A stretch of 64,000 bases of DNA from Avena insularis (taxonomy: Eukaryota > Streptophyta > Magnoliopsida > Poales > Poaceae), in NCBI GenBank assembly GCA_023614405.1, contig CM042696.1, forward strand, positions 339,379,211 through 339,443,210. The letters are read 5' to 3'. This document shows positions 32,755-43,645 of this stretch, piece after piece. Below the pieces are notes generated by a model. It saw nothing but the letters and a program-made list of their open reading frames with translations, was not told the DNA's origin and did no database searches. The position numbers and the translations under genes were made by a program. How positions within the stretch are numbered: position 1 is the first letter of the stretch; each line of letters starts with the position of its first letter.

Positions 32755-33262
32755 AGGGCACATGGCCTTGCATCCATCGCTTCCCATACAATGGTTGGCA
32801 TCGAGGGCTCGCCTCGGGGTCTGGTAGTGGCTTCTTTCCTGGGGAACATGGCTCCTCTGCCATCGCTTAGCATATGATGGCGGGAGTCAATGGCTCGCCC
32901 CGGGGCTTGGTGATGGCTTCTTTCTTAGGGCAACATGGCTCCACGACCATCGCCTTGCATACGATGGTCGGAGTCGAGGTCTTGCCCTGGGGCTTGGTGA
33001 TGGCTTCTTTCCCGAGGGTATATAGCTCCACAACCATCACTTCACATATGATGGTCGGAGCCGAGGGCTCGCCCCAGGGCTTGGAGATGGCTTCTTTCCC
33101 GAGGGCACATGGATTCGCAGCCATTGCTTCACATACGATGGTCGGAGCCGAGGGCTTGCCCCGGGGGTTCTGTACTGGCTTCATTTCCAGGGGCACACGA
33201 CTCCACAACCATCGCTTCACATATGATGGTTGAGGACGAGGGCTCACCCAGGGATTCTATTC
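32755..33262 (-). repeat. Six 87-bp units encoding a 29-residue repeat
   Basis: Units begin near 32756, 32841, 32928, 33016, 33102 and 33190. In sense each encodes a version of KEAITKPRGEPS-APTI-CEAM-VEPC. The unit length is a multiple of three and the frame is kept across most units, so the array was once a protein linker between RNase H and integrase. Confidence 0.85.
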
Positions 33263-33393
33263 TTTCTTGTTCGCGGGGTGTCTTGATAGAGGGCTTCAGT
33301 AGCCGTTTCACGAGGACTTCTAGGGGTACCATCCCCTAGAATACGCGATCTTCGATAGTTCCTCTGTGATGGTGTTGGAGCCGCGAGGGACAT

Positions 33394-36300
33394 TTATGGC
33401 TCAAAATGTGATGAGATTGTTGGGAACCTGAAGAGGAAGGTGTTGGAATTATGCCCTAGAGGCAATAATAAAGATGTTATTATTATAATTCTTGTTCATG
33501 ATAAAGTTTATATTCCATGCTAGAATTGTATTAAGCGGAAACATTAATACTTGTGTGGTTTGTGAACAACACCGTGTCCCTAGTACGCCTCTATGGACTA
33601 GCTCATTGATCAATGATGGTTAAGGTTTCCTAACCATAGACATGAGTTGTCAATTGATAATGAGATCATATCATTGGGAGAATGATATGGTGGACAGACC
33701 CAAACTAAGCGAAGCAATTAGATCGTGTCTTTGTGTTCATCATTGCGAAGCTTTTTCTCATGTCAAATATTGTATTCCTTAGACCATGAGATAATGCAAC
33801 TCCCTGGTATCGGAAGAAAGCTTTGAGGTCATCAAACGTCATCCTATGAGAGGGTGATCATAAAGGTGTCTCTCAGGTGATCGGAAAGTATCTGTTGGGT
33901 TGTATGTATCGAGATGGAATTTGTCCCTCCCAAGTCGGAGAGATATACTTCGGGCCCACTCGGTAATCGATATCAACACCGCTTGCAAGCATGTGGTTAA
34001 GGAGTTAATCACAAAGTGATATCGGATTACGGAACGAGTAAAGTACTTGCTGTGAACGAGATTGAACTAGGTATGACGGTACCGATGATCGAATCTCGGG
34101 CAAGTAAAATATCGCGAGACGAAGGGAATATATATATGGGATTGATTGAATCCTGGCATCGTGGTTCATCCGATATGATCATCGATGAATGTGTGGGAGT
34201 CAATATGGGTGCCCCGACCCCGCTGTTGATTATTGATAGAAGATCATGTCTGCATATTCTCGAACCCGCAGGGTCAGACACTTAACGTGTCTCGACGCTA
34301 GGATAGATTGGATAATTGGTTTATGAGTTTTTGTTCGGAGTCTCGGATGGGATCCGGGACATCACGAGAGGTTCCGGAGTGGTCCGGAGAATAAGATTCA
34401 TATAAGACAGTGCAGTTTTTGGAGTTTGGAATTGTTCCGGATTAATCGGTATTGTACCGGAAGCTTCTAGAACCTTCCGGAAGGGGGCCAACGTGGTCCC
34501 ACCTTCCGGGAGGGGGCATGGGCCTATGAGGGAGTGTCCTGGCCGCATTGGGCCAGGGGCACAAGGCCCCATAGGGCCCAGCCGATCCTAGATAAGTTTA
34601 AATCGTTTAAACTAGAGATAAGATAGGGTTTCTAGAAGGGAGAGTTTAAATAGTTTAAACTAGAGATAGGCTTGGAGGATGGGCAAGGGCTGGCCGCACC
34701 CCCCTCTATATATAGAGGGCTGGTGCGCCCCCTCCCTCCCAACAACACACACCTTCCTCCAAACCCTAGTTGCCCTGATGCCCTCCTCTCTCCCTCCCGA
34801 CTGTTTGTAGGCGAAGCCCTGCTGCAGAAATTCTCCACCATATACACCACGCCGTCGTGTTGTAGATCCAATCCATCTCTCCACCATACTTGTTGGTCCG
34901 AGGAAGGAGGAGACGTCGAGGTGCCGCACGTGTGCATTTCACGGAGGCACCGCCACTTGTGGTGCTAGATCGGATCGGATCGCGAGGAGGAGAAGCGAGT
35001 ACGACTACATCACCCACGTTCCGCTGTGCGAATCTTCAAGGGTATGAAGATCTAATCCAATCTCTCTCGTTGTTTGCATCTCCTAGATTAGATCTTGGCT
35101 TTCCCCTCTGTTCGCTTCCGTAGAAAATTTTGATTTACTATGCTGCGAAACCCTTCAGAAGGTATGATGAGCACAGCAGCAATTTTTCCCTCAGTGATGA
35201 GACCAAGGTTATCGAACCAGTAGGAGCAAGGAAACACCTCCAAGGTGTTGTTTCCAACTTGGAATCCTGCACAACACAACCACAGAACTTTGCCCCCAAC
35301 TTACAGTGAGGTTGTCAATCTCACCGGTTTTGCTGAAAACAAAGGATTAAATGTATTGTGTGGAAGATAGTAATTGCTTGCAGAAAGTAAACAGAAAATA
35401 GTAAATAGCTTGTACATTGATGGTAAAAGAATGGACCGGGGTCCATAGTTCACTAGAGGTGATTCTCCTTAAGATAGTTGACATGTTGGGTGAACAAATT
35501 ACAGCGGGGCAATTGACAGACACCGAGAAAGCATCATGCATATACTAATCATCTTGACTCCTATGAGATTTGATTGGGCATTACAACATTATACATAGAC
35601 CGTAATCCAACTGCATCTATGACTAATAATCCACCTTCAGGTTATCATCCGAACCCCCTCCAGTATTAAGTTGCAAGCAACAGATAATTGCATTAAGCAA
35701 AGTATGTAAAGTAAACAATATGATTGTTCTATGAACAAATGATTGTTGTTTTCTCCCTAGTAGCAACAACACATCTAGTACCTTAGAGATTTCTGTCACT
35801 TCCCCAGATTACTAGAGGCATGAACCCACTATCGAGCATAAATACACCCTCTTGGAGTTGCTAGCATCTACTTGTCCAAGATAGCTACTAACAACGGAAA
35901 GCATGCAAGATCACAAATAACATAGACATGATAGAATCAATAATCAATCTGAAATAGCATCTCAATATCCATCGGATCCCCGCAAACACAACATGTAATA
36001 TTACAAAATAGATGATCTTGATCATGAACGGTGCTCACAAGATCTAAGCATGGTGGCACAAAGGAGGAGAACCAACCATCTAGCTACTACATGGACCCGT
36101 AGTCCAGGGATGAACTACTCACGCGTCACACCGGAGGCAGGCATGGTGATGAAGAAGGCCTCTAGGGTGATCTCTCCCCTTCGGTAGGGTGCCAGGAAGA
36201 GCTTCAGATCCCTCCCAATCTAGCGATGGAGATGGAGGCGGCTATAGACTCTTTCGTGGAATTTTGATTGGGTACTTAGGGTTTTCGTCCCAAGGGGTCT

Positions 36301-36672
36301 TTATAGGCGAAGGGGCAAGGTCGGTGGAGCGCCAGGGGGCCCACACCTGGTGGTGGAGCGGCTAGGGCTGGCCGCGCCACCCTAGGGTGTGGCCGCCCTG
36401 GTTCCCCGCTTCATCTCCCCTCCGGACTCCGTGTTTCTTCGGGTAAAATATTGATGTTGGCTTTTGTCCGGTCCAATTCCGAGAATATTTCCTTACTAGC
36501 TTTTTTGAAACCAAAAACAACAGAAAACAGGCAACTAGCACCGTGGCATCTTGTTAATAGGTTAGTTCCAGAAAATATGTAAAAATACTCCAAAGTGTGG
36601 ACAAAACATAAGAAAGTAGATATAAAACAAGCATGGAACATAAAAAATTATAGATATGTTTCCAACGTATCA
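33394..36672 (-). repeat. Athila-like 3' LTR with nested solo LTR
   Basis: Collinear with 40276-41831 after removal of 33441-35162. The terminal TG has mutated to TT at 33394. A minus-sense TATAAAG lies near 36299-36305. Confidence 0.9.
33441..35157 (+). mobile_element. BARE/Angela-type Copia solo LTR, 1717 bp, TSD GAAGG
   Basis: Starts TGTTGGAATTATGCCCTAGA, the well-known start of BARE1/WIS/Angela LTRs, and ends CCCTTCA. GAAGG flanks it at 33436-33440 and 35158-35162. The length fits a full LTR. A TATA box (CTATATATAG) lies at about 34706-34714. No internal region is present. Confidence 0.95.
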
Positions 36673-39633
36673 ACATCCCCAAGCTTAACTCCTGTTCATC
36701 CTCGAGTAGGTAAGTGATAAAAAGAATAATTTTTGAGGTGACATGCACCATCATAATCTTGATCAAGGTATTTTTAAAACATTGATAGCTGGGATCATTG
36801 TACTTTAACATAGCATGAAAGATATAGTTCTAACAATAAGACATAGCAACTATGTTATAACATGAAAAGGTACAGACAAAAGATTCATGAATAACAATGC
36901 TTTGAAAGACATTTGTTTGTTTCACATATAGAAAACATAATGAGAATGGTATTCAGCTTGTCCCTCATAGTGTAGCAAAACATAAATGCATAGGACACCT
37001 TCAAAGTTCATAAGGGTGACTAGATACAAATAGTTTAAGAACAAGCAATATCAAGGTTATGAATCAATCAACAAGTCTTGGGACAATGCACATTAAACTA
37101 AGAATGGCCACTAAGCTCTCTCAATAGGTGCATAAAGATAGAAGATGGAGACTCAACATAAAAGTAAAAGAAAGGCCTCCATAGAAGGAAGCAGGGATTC
37201 AAGTCTCATAAAGAGCTTCCAAAAATTATGGTACTTATTAGCTTTCAGCTCTCATTGCCCCTATCATAAGCATCTTTAGGTGATTAAGGTTAAAGTGAAC
37301 AAATATGAGGATATGCTTGACAAGTTATAAGTTGAAAATCCCATGCCCCTTACTTACGAGTACCGTTCCTCATGCTACTCAAGTTTAGTCACAAGTAAGT
37401 TCTTGTCATTGTAAGTACATGTGTATCATAGAGAACCGCCAACGGGGTACCCCTTGCCCGATGATACGGAAGAATCCCCATATCAAAATGACAAGGCAAT
37501 TAGACAATGAGCATCTCAACATCCTTTTATTTCCTATTTTCATAGGCCTTTTTTCTCTTTTTTTTCTTTCCTATTTGCATAGGCTTCTTTTTTATAGAGG
37601 ATGCTTCATAGATTGCTCACTATGGTTATGTTGCAGGTGTCCACCATGATTAGGCATGGCTTAGATCAGCCGCCTAGACGTTTCTCTAACACATATACGA
37701 ACTCCATGAGCCTTACAAGCTCCCCTTTCATTTCACACCGCTGGGATCCATAAGCAAAAGAACATGATATCAACTAAATAAAGTGCAATGTTGAAAGCGT
37801 TCCCCATGATAACATGGTTCTGCTAATTCACAACTTACAAAATGCAAGCATATACGCAACATAGATGGGCACAATGGTTCAAGTTTATTAAGTGCAAGAA
37901 AGTAAAGTGTGCCATCAAGTTCATGAGAGTTTTAATCACTAATTTTCACATAACAAGTTTAATTCGGAAGGTAGATAAAAACATGAATATACTTGGAATA
38001 GAAAATGCTAATAGGTAGGTATGGTGGACTCTTTGGAATAACTTGGTTTTATTTAGAGTTGAATGCATGAGTGGAACTCATACTTGGTATGGAGGCTAGC
38101 AAAAGACTAGGAGCGACCAACTAAGAGAGCAATAATGGTCATAATCACGCAAATCGACAAAACATCATTAATTAAAGCATAAAGTGATGTTACAAGTCGA
38201 AAACTAAATGATCATAGAGGCCATGGTGACTTGGTATAGTCTTAACATGGTGTGAGCATGCGCCAAGTCAACCCAAATAAAGCATCAAAGGAGAATACCA
38301 CACTATTATGCTTTAATATGCTAAAACAACGTATGCTTCTTTCAAGGCACATTAATCAATCTCAATTGTTTGTAATAAGTCATGCTACATCAATAATCAC
38401 TAAGCATAGAGTCAAAACAATATCAAGCATGACATGATAAAGCCTAAGCCATAGTCAAAAACAAGCTTCTTTTATACCACTTAAGCATAAACTTTCCTAC
38501 TCTTTTCCAATCCAAATCAACCTATTTGAAAACTAATGTATGAATGAGGAGGTATAACCAATTTATTCAAGCAAACTAAGAAAACAAAAACTAAAAACGA
38601 AAATGAAGACGCTCCAAGAACAACACAACTGTGCATGAAACAATAAAAATGAAGTGTTTGGAAGAGAACCTGAGATTTTTATTGATGAAGAAGGGGATGC
38701 CTTGGGCATCCCCAAGCTTTGACGCTTGTACTTCTTGAATATTTCTTGGGGTGACACCGGTGAAATTCCCAAGCTTGAGATTTTGTCCATACTTCATCTT
38801 ACCACATTACTCTTCCCTACACTTAAAATTCCCTTCACACAAAACTTCACATAATCTTCATTGGCAACATTAGTGTATTCAAGATAATAGGTATTTTTGG
38901 TTCAGTTCCAACACAAGAAAAACTTCTATTAAAACATAACCTACTGTAGTAGTTCCTTTTAAAAGTTCAAGAAATTTGGTAAGAACTCAAAGAGAAAGAG
39001 ATTTAAGAGGCAAATGTAAATAATGGCAGAAATCTGTCAAAACAGACTAGCAGGTAAAAACCAATTTTTTAGAAGACGTTATGTTGCTCAAATCCAAAAG
39101 TGTTGAACTAATGAAAGTTAGATAACAACCTGGGGAAGAAGCACAAAAAATTACAGCTCAATCCGTCGTACAGAGATTTTTCATGAATTTTTATAGCGAA
39201 GCACAAAAATCTGTTTCGGGACAGCCACTTTCCCAAGTCTTACTTCTCTCTTATTAGAGGACATTCTTGGAACAAAAACCACACAAAAAGGATAAGGAGA
39301 GGTTATTACTGAAGCAATAACTTCCAATACTCAACAAAAGATTCCTAACGAAATTTGGGTTATCTCCCAATAAGTGCTTTTCTTTAACACCTTTGAGCTA
39401 GGCATAAGAGGCAAGAATCAAGTATTCTCAAATGAAGAAGCATTAAGATCAATACCAGAAATATCTTCAACAAGGCAAGGTATCTCATCCAAATAAGTCC
39501 TAGAGTATCCTCTCTCACTACTCTTGGGTTCACTATTTTCATCAAACGGGTTTTCAGAAACAATCCAATCGAATTTTTTTTCTAAGGCTTCATGCATTCC
39601 TACAAGTTTAAAAGGTATCGGTATTTTAATTTC

Positions 39634-40044
39634 TTATCCATTTTTAGGTTTGCTTTTATCCATATTTTCTCGTGTACCAATAACATCTACACATGAGCCT
39701 AGCATATTAAAATGATCAAAGACTTCTCTGACTTCCTTAACAACATCATAGAATTCTTTAAGAAAAGTTTTCAGAATAAAATCTCTCTTTTCAGGGTCCA
39801 CAATATCTTTAAGTTTAAGAAACATTACTTGCATTATGGAGTTAAGGTTAACAAACCTAACTTCCAACATGTGAACTAAAGAATCTCCTGCAATTTCATA
39901 ATTTGGAGCAAGTTCTGCTAGGGATCTATCCTCAATATCCTCATGCTTTCTAACATGATTAAAGAATTCTTCAATATTATCTTTCCCAATTATAGATCCA
40001 CTACCTATGGAAAGGTCTTTCAGGGTGAACTTAGGGGTCAACAT
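39634..40044 (-). CDS. Conserved short ORF of the Athila-like element
   Basis: An uninterrupted 136-residue frame beginning MLTPKFTLKDLSIGSGS about 200 bases from the primer site, the place where gag begins in full-length elements. It is acidic and helical in appearance (EEFFNHVRKHEDIED, VKEVREVFDHFN) and contains no zinc knuckle. I take it as a shortened gag N terminus or a family-specific small protein; its biochemical role is not known to me. It is open despite the element lacking pol. It ends naturally at 39634-39636. Confidence 0.5.
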   Translation of the reverse strand: MLTPKFTLKDLSIGSGSIIGKDNIEEFFNHVRKHEDIEDRSLAELAPNYEIAGDSLVHMLEVRFVNLNSIMQVMFLKLKDIVDPEKRDFILKTFLKEFYDVVKEVREVFDHFNMLGSCVDVIGTRENMDKSKPKNG

Positions 40045-40246
40045 GGTGAGCTAAGAACGAGGTAATAACTATAGAAAGAACTAATTTTTTTGTGTGTTTT
40101 TGATAAAGAAAGCAAACTAGTACTACTATTTTTTTTGTGTTTTTGATAAAGAAACAAGCAAACAAAGCAGAAATAAACTAAGCAAAAGAAAAAACAAAGT
40201 AAAGATATTGGTTGTGAGGGACTCCCCTTGTGAAGATGTCCTTGAC

Positions 40247-40264
40247 TCCCCGGCAACGGTGCCA
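40247..40264 (-). promoter_or_regulatory. Athila-like primer-binding site
   Basis: In sense TGGCACCGTTGCCGGGGA, one base from the TGGCGCCGTTGCCGGGGA site complementary to tRNA-Asp, which is typical of Athila elements. Confidence 0.88.
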
Positions 40265-40275
40265 GAAAATAGGCT

Positions 40276-41831
40276 TGATGGCTCAAAATGTGATGAGCTT
40301 GTTGGGAACCCCAAGAGAAGGTATGATGAGCACGGCAGCAAATTTTCCCTTAGTGATGAAACAAAGGTTATCGAACCAGTAGGAGCAAGGAAACACCTCC
40401 AAGGTGTTGTTTCCAACTTGGAATCCTGCACAACACAACCACAGAACTTTGCCCCCAACTTACAGTGAGGTTGTCAATCTCACCGGTTTTGCTGAAAACA
40501 AAGGATTAAACGTATTGTGTGGAAGATAGTAATTGCTTGCAGAAAGTAAATAGAAAACAATAAATAACTTGTAGATTGATGGTAAAAGAATGGACCGGGG
40601 TCCATAGTTCACTAGAGGTGATTCTCCTTAAGATAGTTGATATGTTGGCTGAACAAATTATAGCGGGGCAAATGACAGACACCAAGAAAGCATCATGCAT
40701 ATACTAATCATCTTGACTCCTATGAGATTCGATTGGGCATTACAACATTATACATAGACCGTAATCCAACTGCATCTATGACTAATTATCCACCTTCAGG
40801 TTATCATCCGAACCCCCTCCAGTATTAAGTTGCAAGCAACAGATAATTGCATTAAGAAAAGTGTGTAAAGTAAACAATACGATTGTTCTATGAACAAAGG
40901 ATTGCTCTTTTTCTCCCTAGTAGCAACAACACATCTAGTACCTTAGAGATTTCTGTCACTTCCCCAGATTACTAGAGGCATGGACCCACTATCGAGCATA
41001 AATACTCCCTCTTGGAGTTGCTAGCATCTACTTGGCCAAGATAGCTACTAACAACGGAAAGCATGCAAGATCACAAATAACATAGACATGATAGAATCAA
41101 TAATCAATCTGAAATAGCATCTCAATATCCATCTGATCCCCGCAAACACAACATGTAAGATTACAAATAGATGATCTTGATCATGAACGGTGCTCACAAG
41201 ATCTAAACATGGTGGCATAAAGGAGGAGAACCAACCATCTAGCTACTACATGGACCCGTAGTCCAGTGATGAACTACTCACGCATCACACCGGAGGCAGG
41301 CATGGTGATGAAGAAGGCCTCCAGGGTGATCTCTCCCCTCCGGCAGGGTGCCGGGAAGAGCTTTAGATCCCTCCCGATCTAGGGATGGATATGGCAGCGG
41401 CTATAGACTCTTTCATGGAAGTTTGATCGGGTACTTAGGGTTTTCGTCCCGAGGGGTCTTTATAGGCGAAGGGGCAAGGTCGGTGGAGCGCCAGGGGGCC
41501 CACACCTGGTGGTGGCATGGCTAGGGCTAGCCGCACCACCCTAGGGTGTGGCCGCCTTGGTTCCCCGCTTCGTCTCCCCTCCGGACTCCATGTTGCTTCA
41601 GGTAAAATATTGACTTTGGGTTTTGTCCGGTCCAATTCCGAGAATATTTCCTTACTAACTTTTCTGAAACCAAAAACTGCAGAAAACAGGCAACTGTCAC
41701 TGTGGCATCTTGTTAATAGGTTAGTTCGAGAAAATGTGTAAAAATTCTCCAAAGTGTGGACAAAACATAAGAAAGTAGATATAAAACAAACATGGAACAT
41801 CAAAAATTATAGATATGTTTCCAACGTATCA
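40276..41831 (-). repeat. Athila-like 5' LTR (1556 bp)
   Basis: TGATGGCTCAAAATG at the left and CCAACGTATCA at the right on the + strand. Near-identical to the 3' LTR and uninterrupted. Confidence 0.93.
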
Positions 41832-41836
41832 GACAT

Positions 41837-42581
41837 GCTCCATATGGAGCCCGTCAAAATGTTGCTCCAACTTCCTAAATTCTTTGACGTAGGGGGCCAT
41901 CCACGGGGAGTCGTAGTATTTGTTGATCTGGTTGATGACCAACTGTGAATCCGCATGGACGACCATGTGCTTGATCTCCAGGTCCCTTGCGATCCTGAGG
42001 CCGACGAGTAGGCCTTCGTACTCGGTGTTGTTGTTTGTCGAATGCTCTCTATGATAGAGCATCTGGATCATGTACTTTAGTTGATCTTCGGTCGGTGACA
42101 CCACGAGCACGACATCCCCCGAGCCGTCGATGGAGTATGAACCGTCAAGTGCGTGGTCCAGTCACGGTGATCGACACTCCCAAGAAGGGAGGAGGTAGGT
42201 TCCTCCTTATCCTCCGGCGTGGGATTCCCTTCCGCGAAGAACTCAGCCAAAGCTGAGCTCTTGATGGTTTGGGTGTGAGCGAAATCAAGGTCGAAGCCGG
42301 ATAGCTCCATAGCCCATTCCACCACACGACTCGTGGCCTCTCTATTGTGCAGCATGCCCTCCAAAGAGTGCTTGGTCACTATGGTGACCCGATGGGCCTC
42401 GAAGTAGTGTCAAAGCTTCCTCAATGCGATGAGGATGCCGAGCAGGAGTTTTTGGAGCATGGGGTAACGAACCCGTGCATCTCGTAGCACGGCGCTGATG
42501 AAGTACGCGTGGCATTGTTCCTTCTGCTTTTTCGGGGCTCCTGCCGCTTTGCAACACTCGAGTTGCATGGCCCGGGAGGAG
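41837..42581 (-). pseudogene. Gypsy-1 pol: RT end and RNase H
   Basis: From 42560 the frames give the end of RT (YFISAVLRDARVRYP, LLLGILIALRKL, HYFEAHRVTIVT), the connection (LHNREATSRVVEWAMEL, SALAEFFAE) and then RNase H: SYSIDGSGD with the first Asp, LVVSPTEDQLKY, NNNTEYEGLLVGL with the Glu, HADSQLVINQ with another Asp, and LEQHFDGLHMEHV. RNase H removes the RNA strand during reverse transcription. The last residues continue at 33393 on the far side of the Athila-like insertion. At 42582 the sequence is cut by Gypsy-2. Several frameshifts and stops. Confidence 0.85.
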
Positions 42582-42586
42582 GCACT

Positions 42587-43339
42587 TGTTGGAGAAGTGT
42601 CCCGTGAAGGAATAGGGGTCCAACGAGCCATGAGTTCGAGAGGGGGATGAATCGCACGTTCAGAGCTTCTCAGCAACGTCGAAGACGACGACGCACAAAC
42701 ACGATAGAGAGGTTGACACATGGGTTTTTACCGAGGTTCAGGACCCTCGTGAGGAGGTAAATCCCCTACTCCTGCTTTGTTGTATTGCTCGCAGTGCTTC
42801 GCGAGGGTACAATGGAGGACCAAAGTCTAGGGTTACAGATTATAGGAATCGATCCCCTCCAATGTAGAAGAACGCCTCCTTTTATAGGGCGGATGGGCCT
42901 CTCCCCCCAAACGTTGGGCAGGAAGGGTCTCCACATTGCCTCCCACCAAAGACTCAGTCTACCGGACTACTTTCCCTGTACCTAGCCTGTACAGCTTAGA
43001 AGCCTCATGTCCTCCTCATACCTTCAGTCATGGATGACGTTTGTTCCTGCGGGACGTGTCGCCTCTGGATCCCCCTGCACCGAAATGGGAAGACACCATC
43101 CCAGATGTCGGGCCCTCTACCAGGGGAATGTTTGACCACCCCAGACCCCTTGGAGTGTAGCGGGGCGGAACATCCTATGCTCCTCCCTCGCCCTGTTTGT
43201 TGCCTCTCACCTCCGAACTGATTCGCCTTCGACCCTCGTGAGTGGGCTCCTCCGAGACCCTCACGAGGCATCCGCACGAACCACCTGAGGGCCCAGCCGA
43301 CTAGGGACTCAGGGTACCCCCGGTGCCCTTGGCCTGACA
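42587..43339 (-). repeat. Gypsy-2 3' LTR (753 bp)
   Basis: Pairs with 60102-60843. A minus-sense TATA box (CCTATAAAAG) lies at 42889-42898. In sense GGGGTCTAT precedes the LTR, a weak polypurine tract. Confidence 0.88.
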
Positions 43340-43645
43340 ATAGACCCCGGGCACGTGGCTCCCATGCTTCCCTCTAGGAGTGCAGGGTCGGGTGGCCCAA
43401 CAGTCGGCTGGTGCCGTCAGGGCGCGCGCCGCGCCTGCTCCTCAGGTATTGTGCTCGCAGAGCCACGTGGTGTGGCTCGGGGACTCAAACCCACCATGAT
43501 GAGGACCGCCCTTATAGGGTTGTGGTAATGCTCACCGGGTATTCCCACTTCCAACCATTGAGCCGCCTCCGCTTCTGCCCCCTCCACCGCCTAGCCTCTG
43601 ATCTTGCCAACACTAAATGTGCCGCTGAGCGGCCTCCCATGTCAA
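43340..43645 (+). promoter_or_regulatory. Upstream region of the Gypsy-2 antisense ORF
   Basis: About 300 G/C-rich bases between the LTR and the ATG at 43646, with CTTATAGGG near 43511 as the only TATA-like candidate and a C/T-rich stretch (CCGCTTCTGCCCCCTCC) after it. Promoter role inferred from position. Confidence 0.35.

Larger units (their letters stand above)
31426..33393 (-). pseudogene. Gypsy-1 pol: RNase H tail, repeat linker, integrase
   Basis: Starting at 33393 the frame continues RNase H with PRGSNTITEELSKIA, then a linker made of 29-residue repeats. Near 32560-32340 comes the integrase zinc-binding region (LLAEIHKGECSSH, LVGKAFHQGSYWPTA) with its last cysteines lost. The catalytic core spans about 32320-31960: GLDIVGPLP with the first Asp, FTKWPEV, NRIITDN with the second Asp, and NGQAERLN with the Glu. 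The D,D,E triad is all present. EGPYRVV and HKFYP with a natural stop at 31426-31428 give the C terminus. Integrase inserts element DNA in the genome; stops and frameshifts (for example just after FTSGAFT) disable it. Confidence 0.85.
36673..40275 (-). other. Athila-like internal region
   Basis: 3603 bases of A/T-rich, mostly non-coding sequence with a polypurine tract at the left end, one ORF (39634-40044) and the primer site at 40247-40264. No protease, RT, RNase H or integrase motif is seen in any frame. Confidence 0.8.
33394..41831 (-). mobile_element. Athila-lineage Gypsy element (Sabrina/WHAM-like), TSD GACAT
   Basis: Both LTRs are present (33394-36672 including a nested solo LTR, and 40276-41831), with GACAT at 33389-33393 and 41832-41836. 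Net LTR lengths are 1557 and 1556 bases. In sense the LTR starts TGATACGTTGGAAAC, and it is preceded by the polypurine tract AAGCTTGGGGATG. The primer site is of the tRNA-Asp type. The 3.6-kb internal region lacks pol, so the copy is non-autonomous. The insertion splits Gypsy-1 between RNase H and the linker to integrase. Confidence 0.93.

Noticed and set aside
32755..33262. Regular 87-bp repeats as a possible CRISPR array
   Set aside because: The units are wholly repeated with no unique spacers, encode a peptide repeat in a retrotransposon pol, and the genome is plant nuclear.
33206..33388. An independent short gene between the repeat array and the Athila-like element
   Set aside because: The minus strand here reads as the continuation of RNase H (PRGSNTITEELSKIA) from 41837, so it is Gypsy-1 pol.
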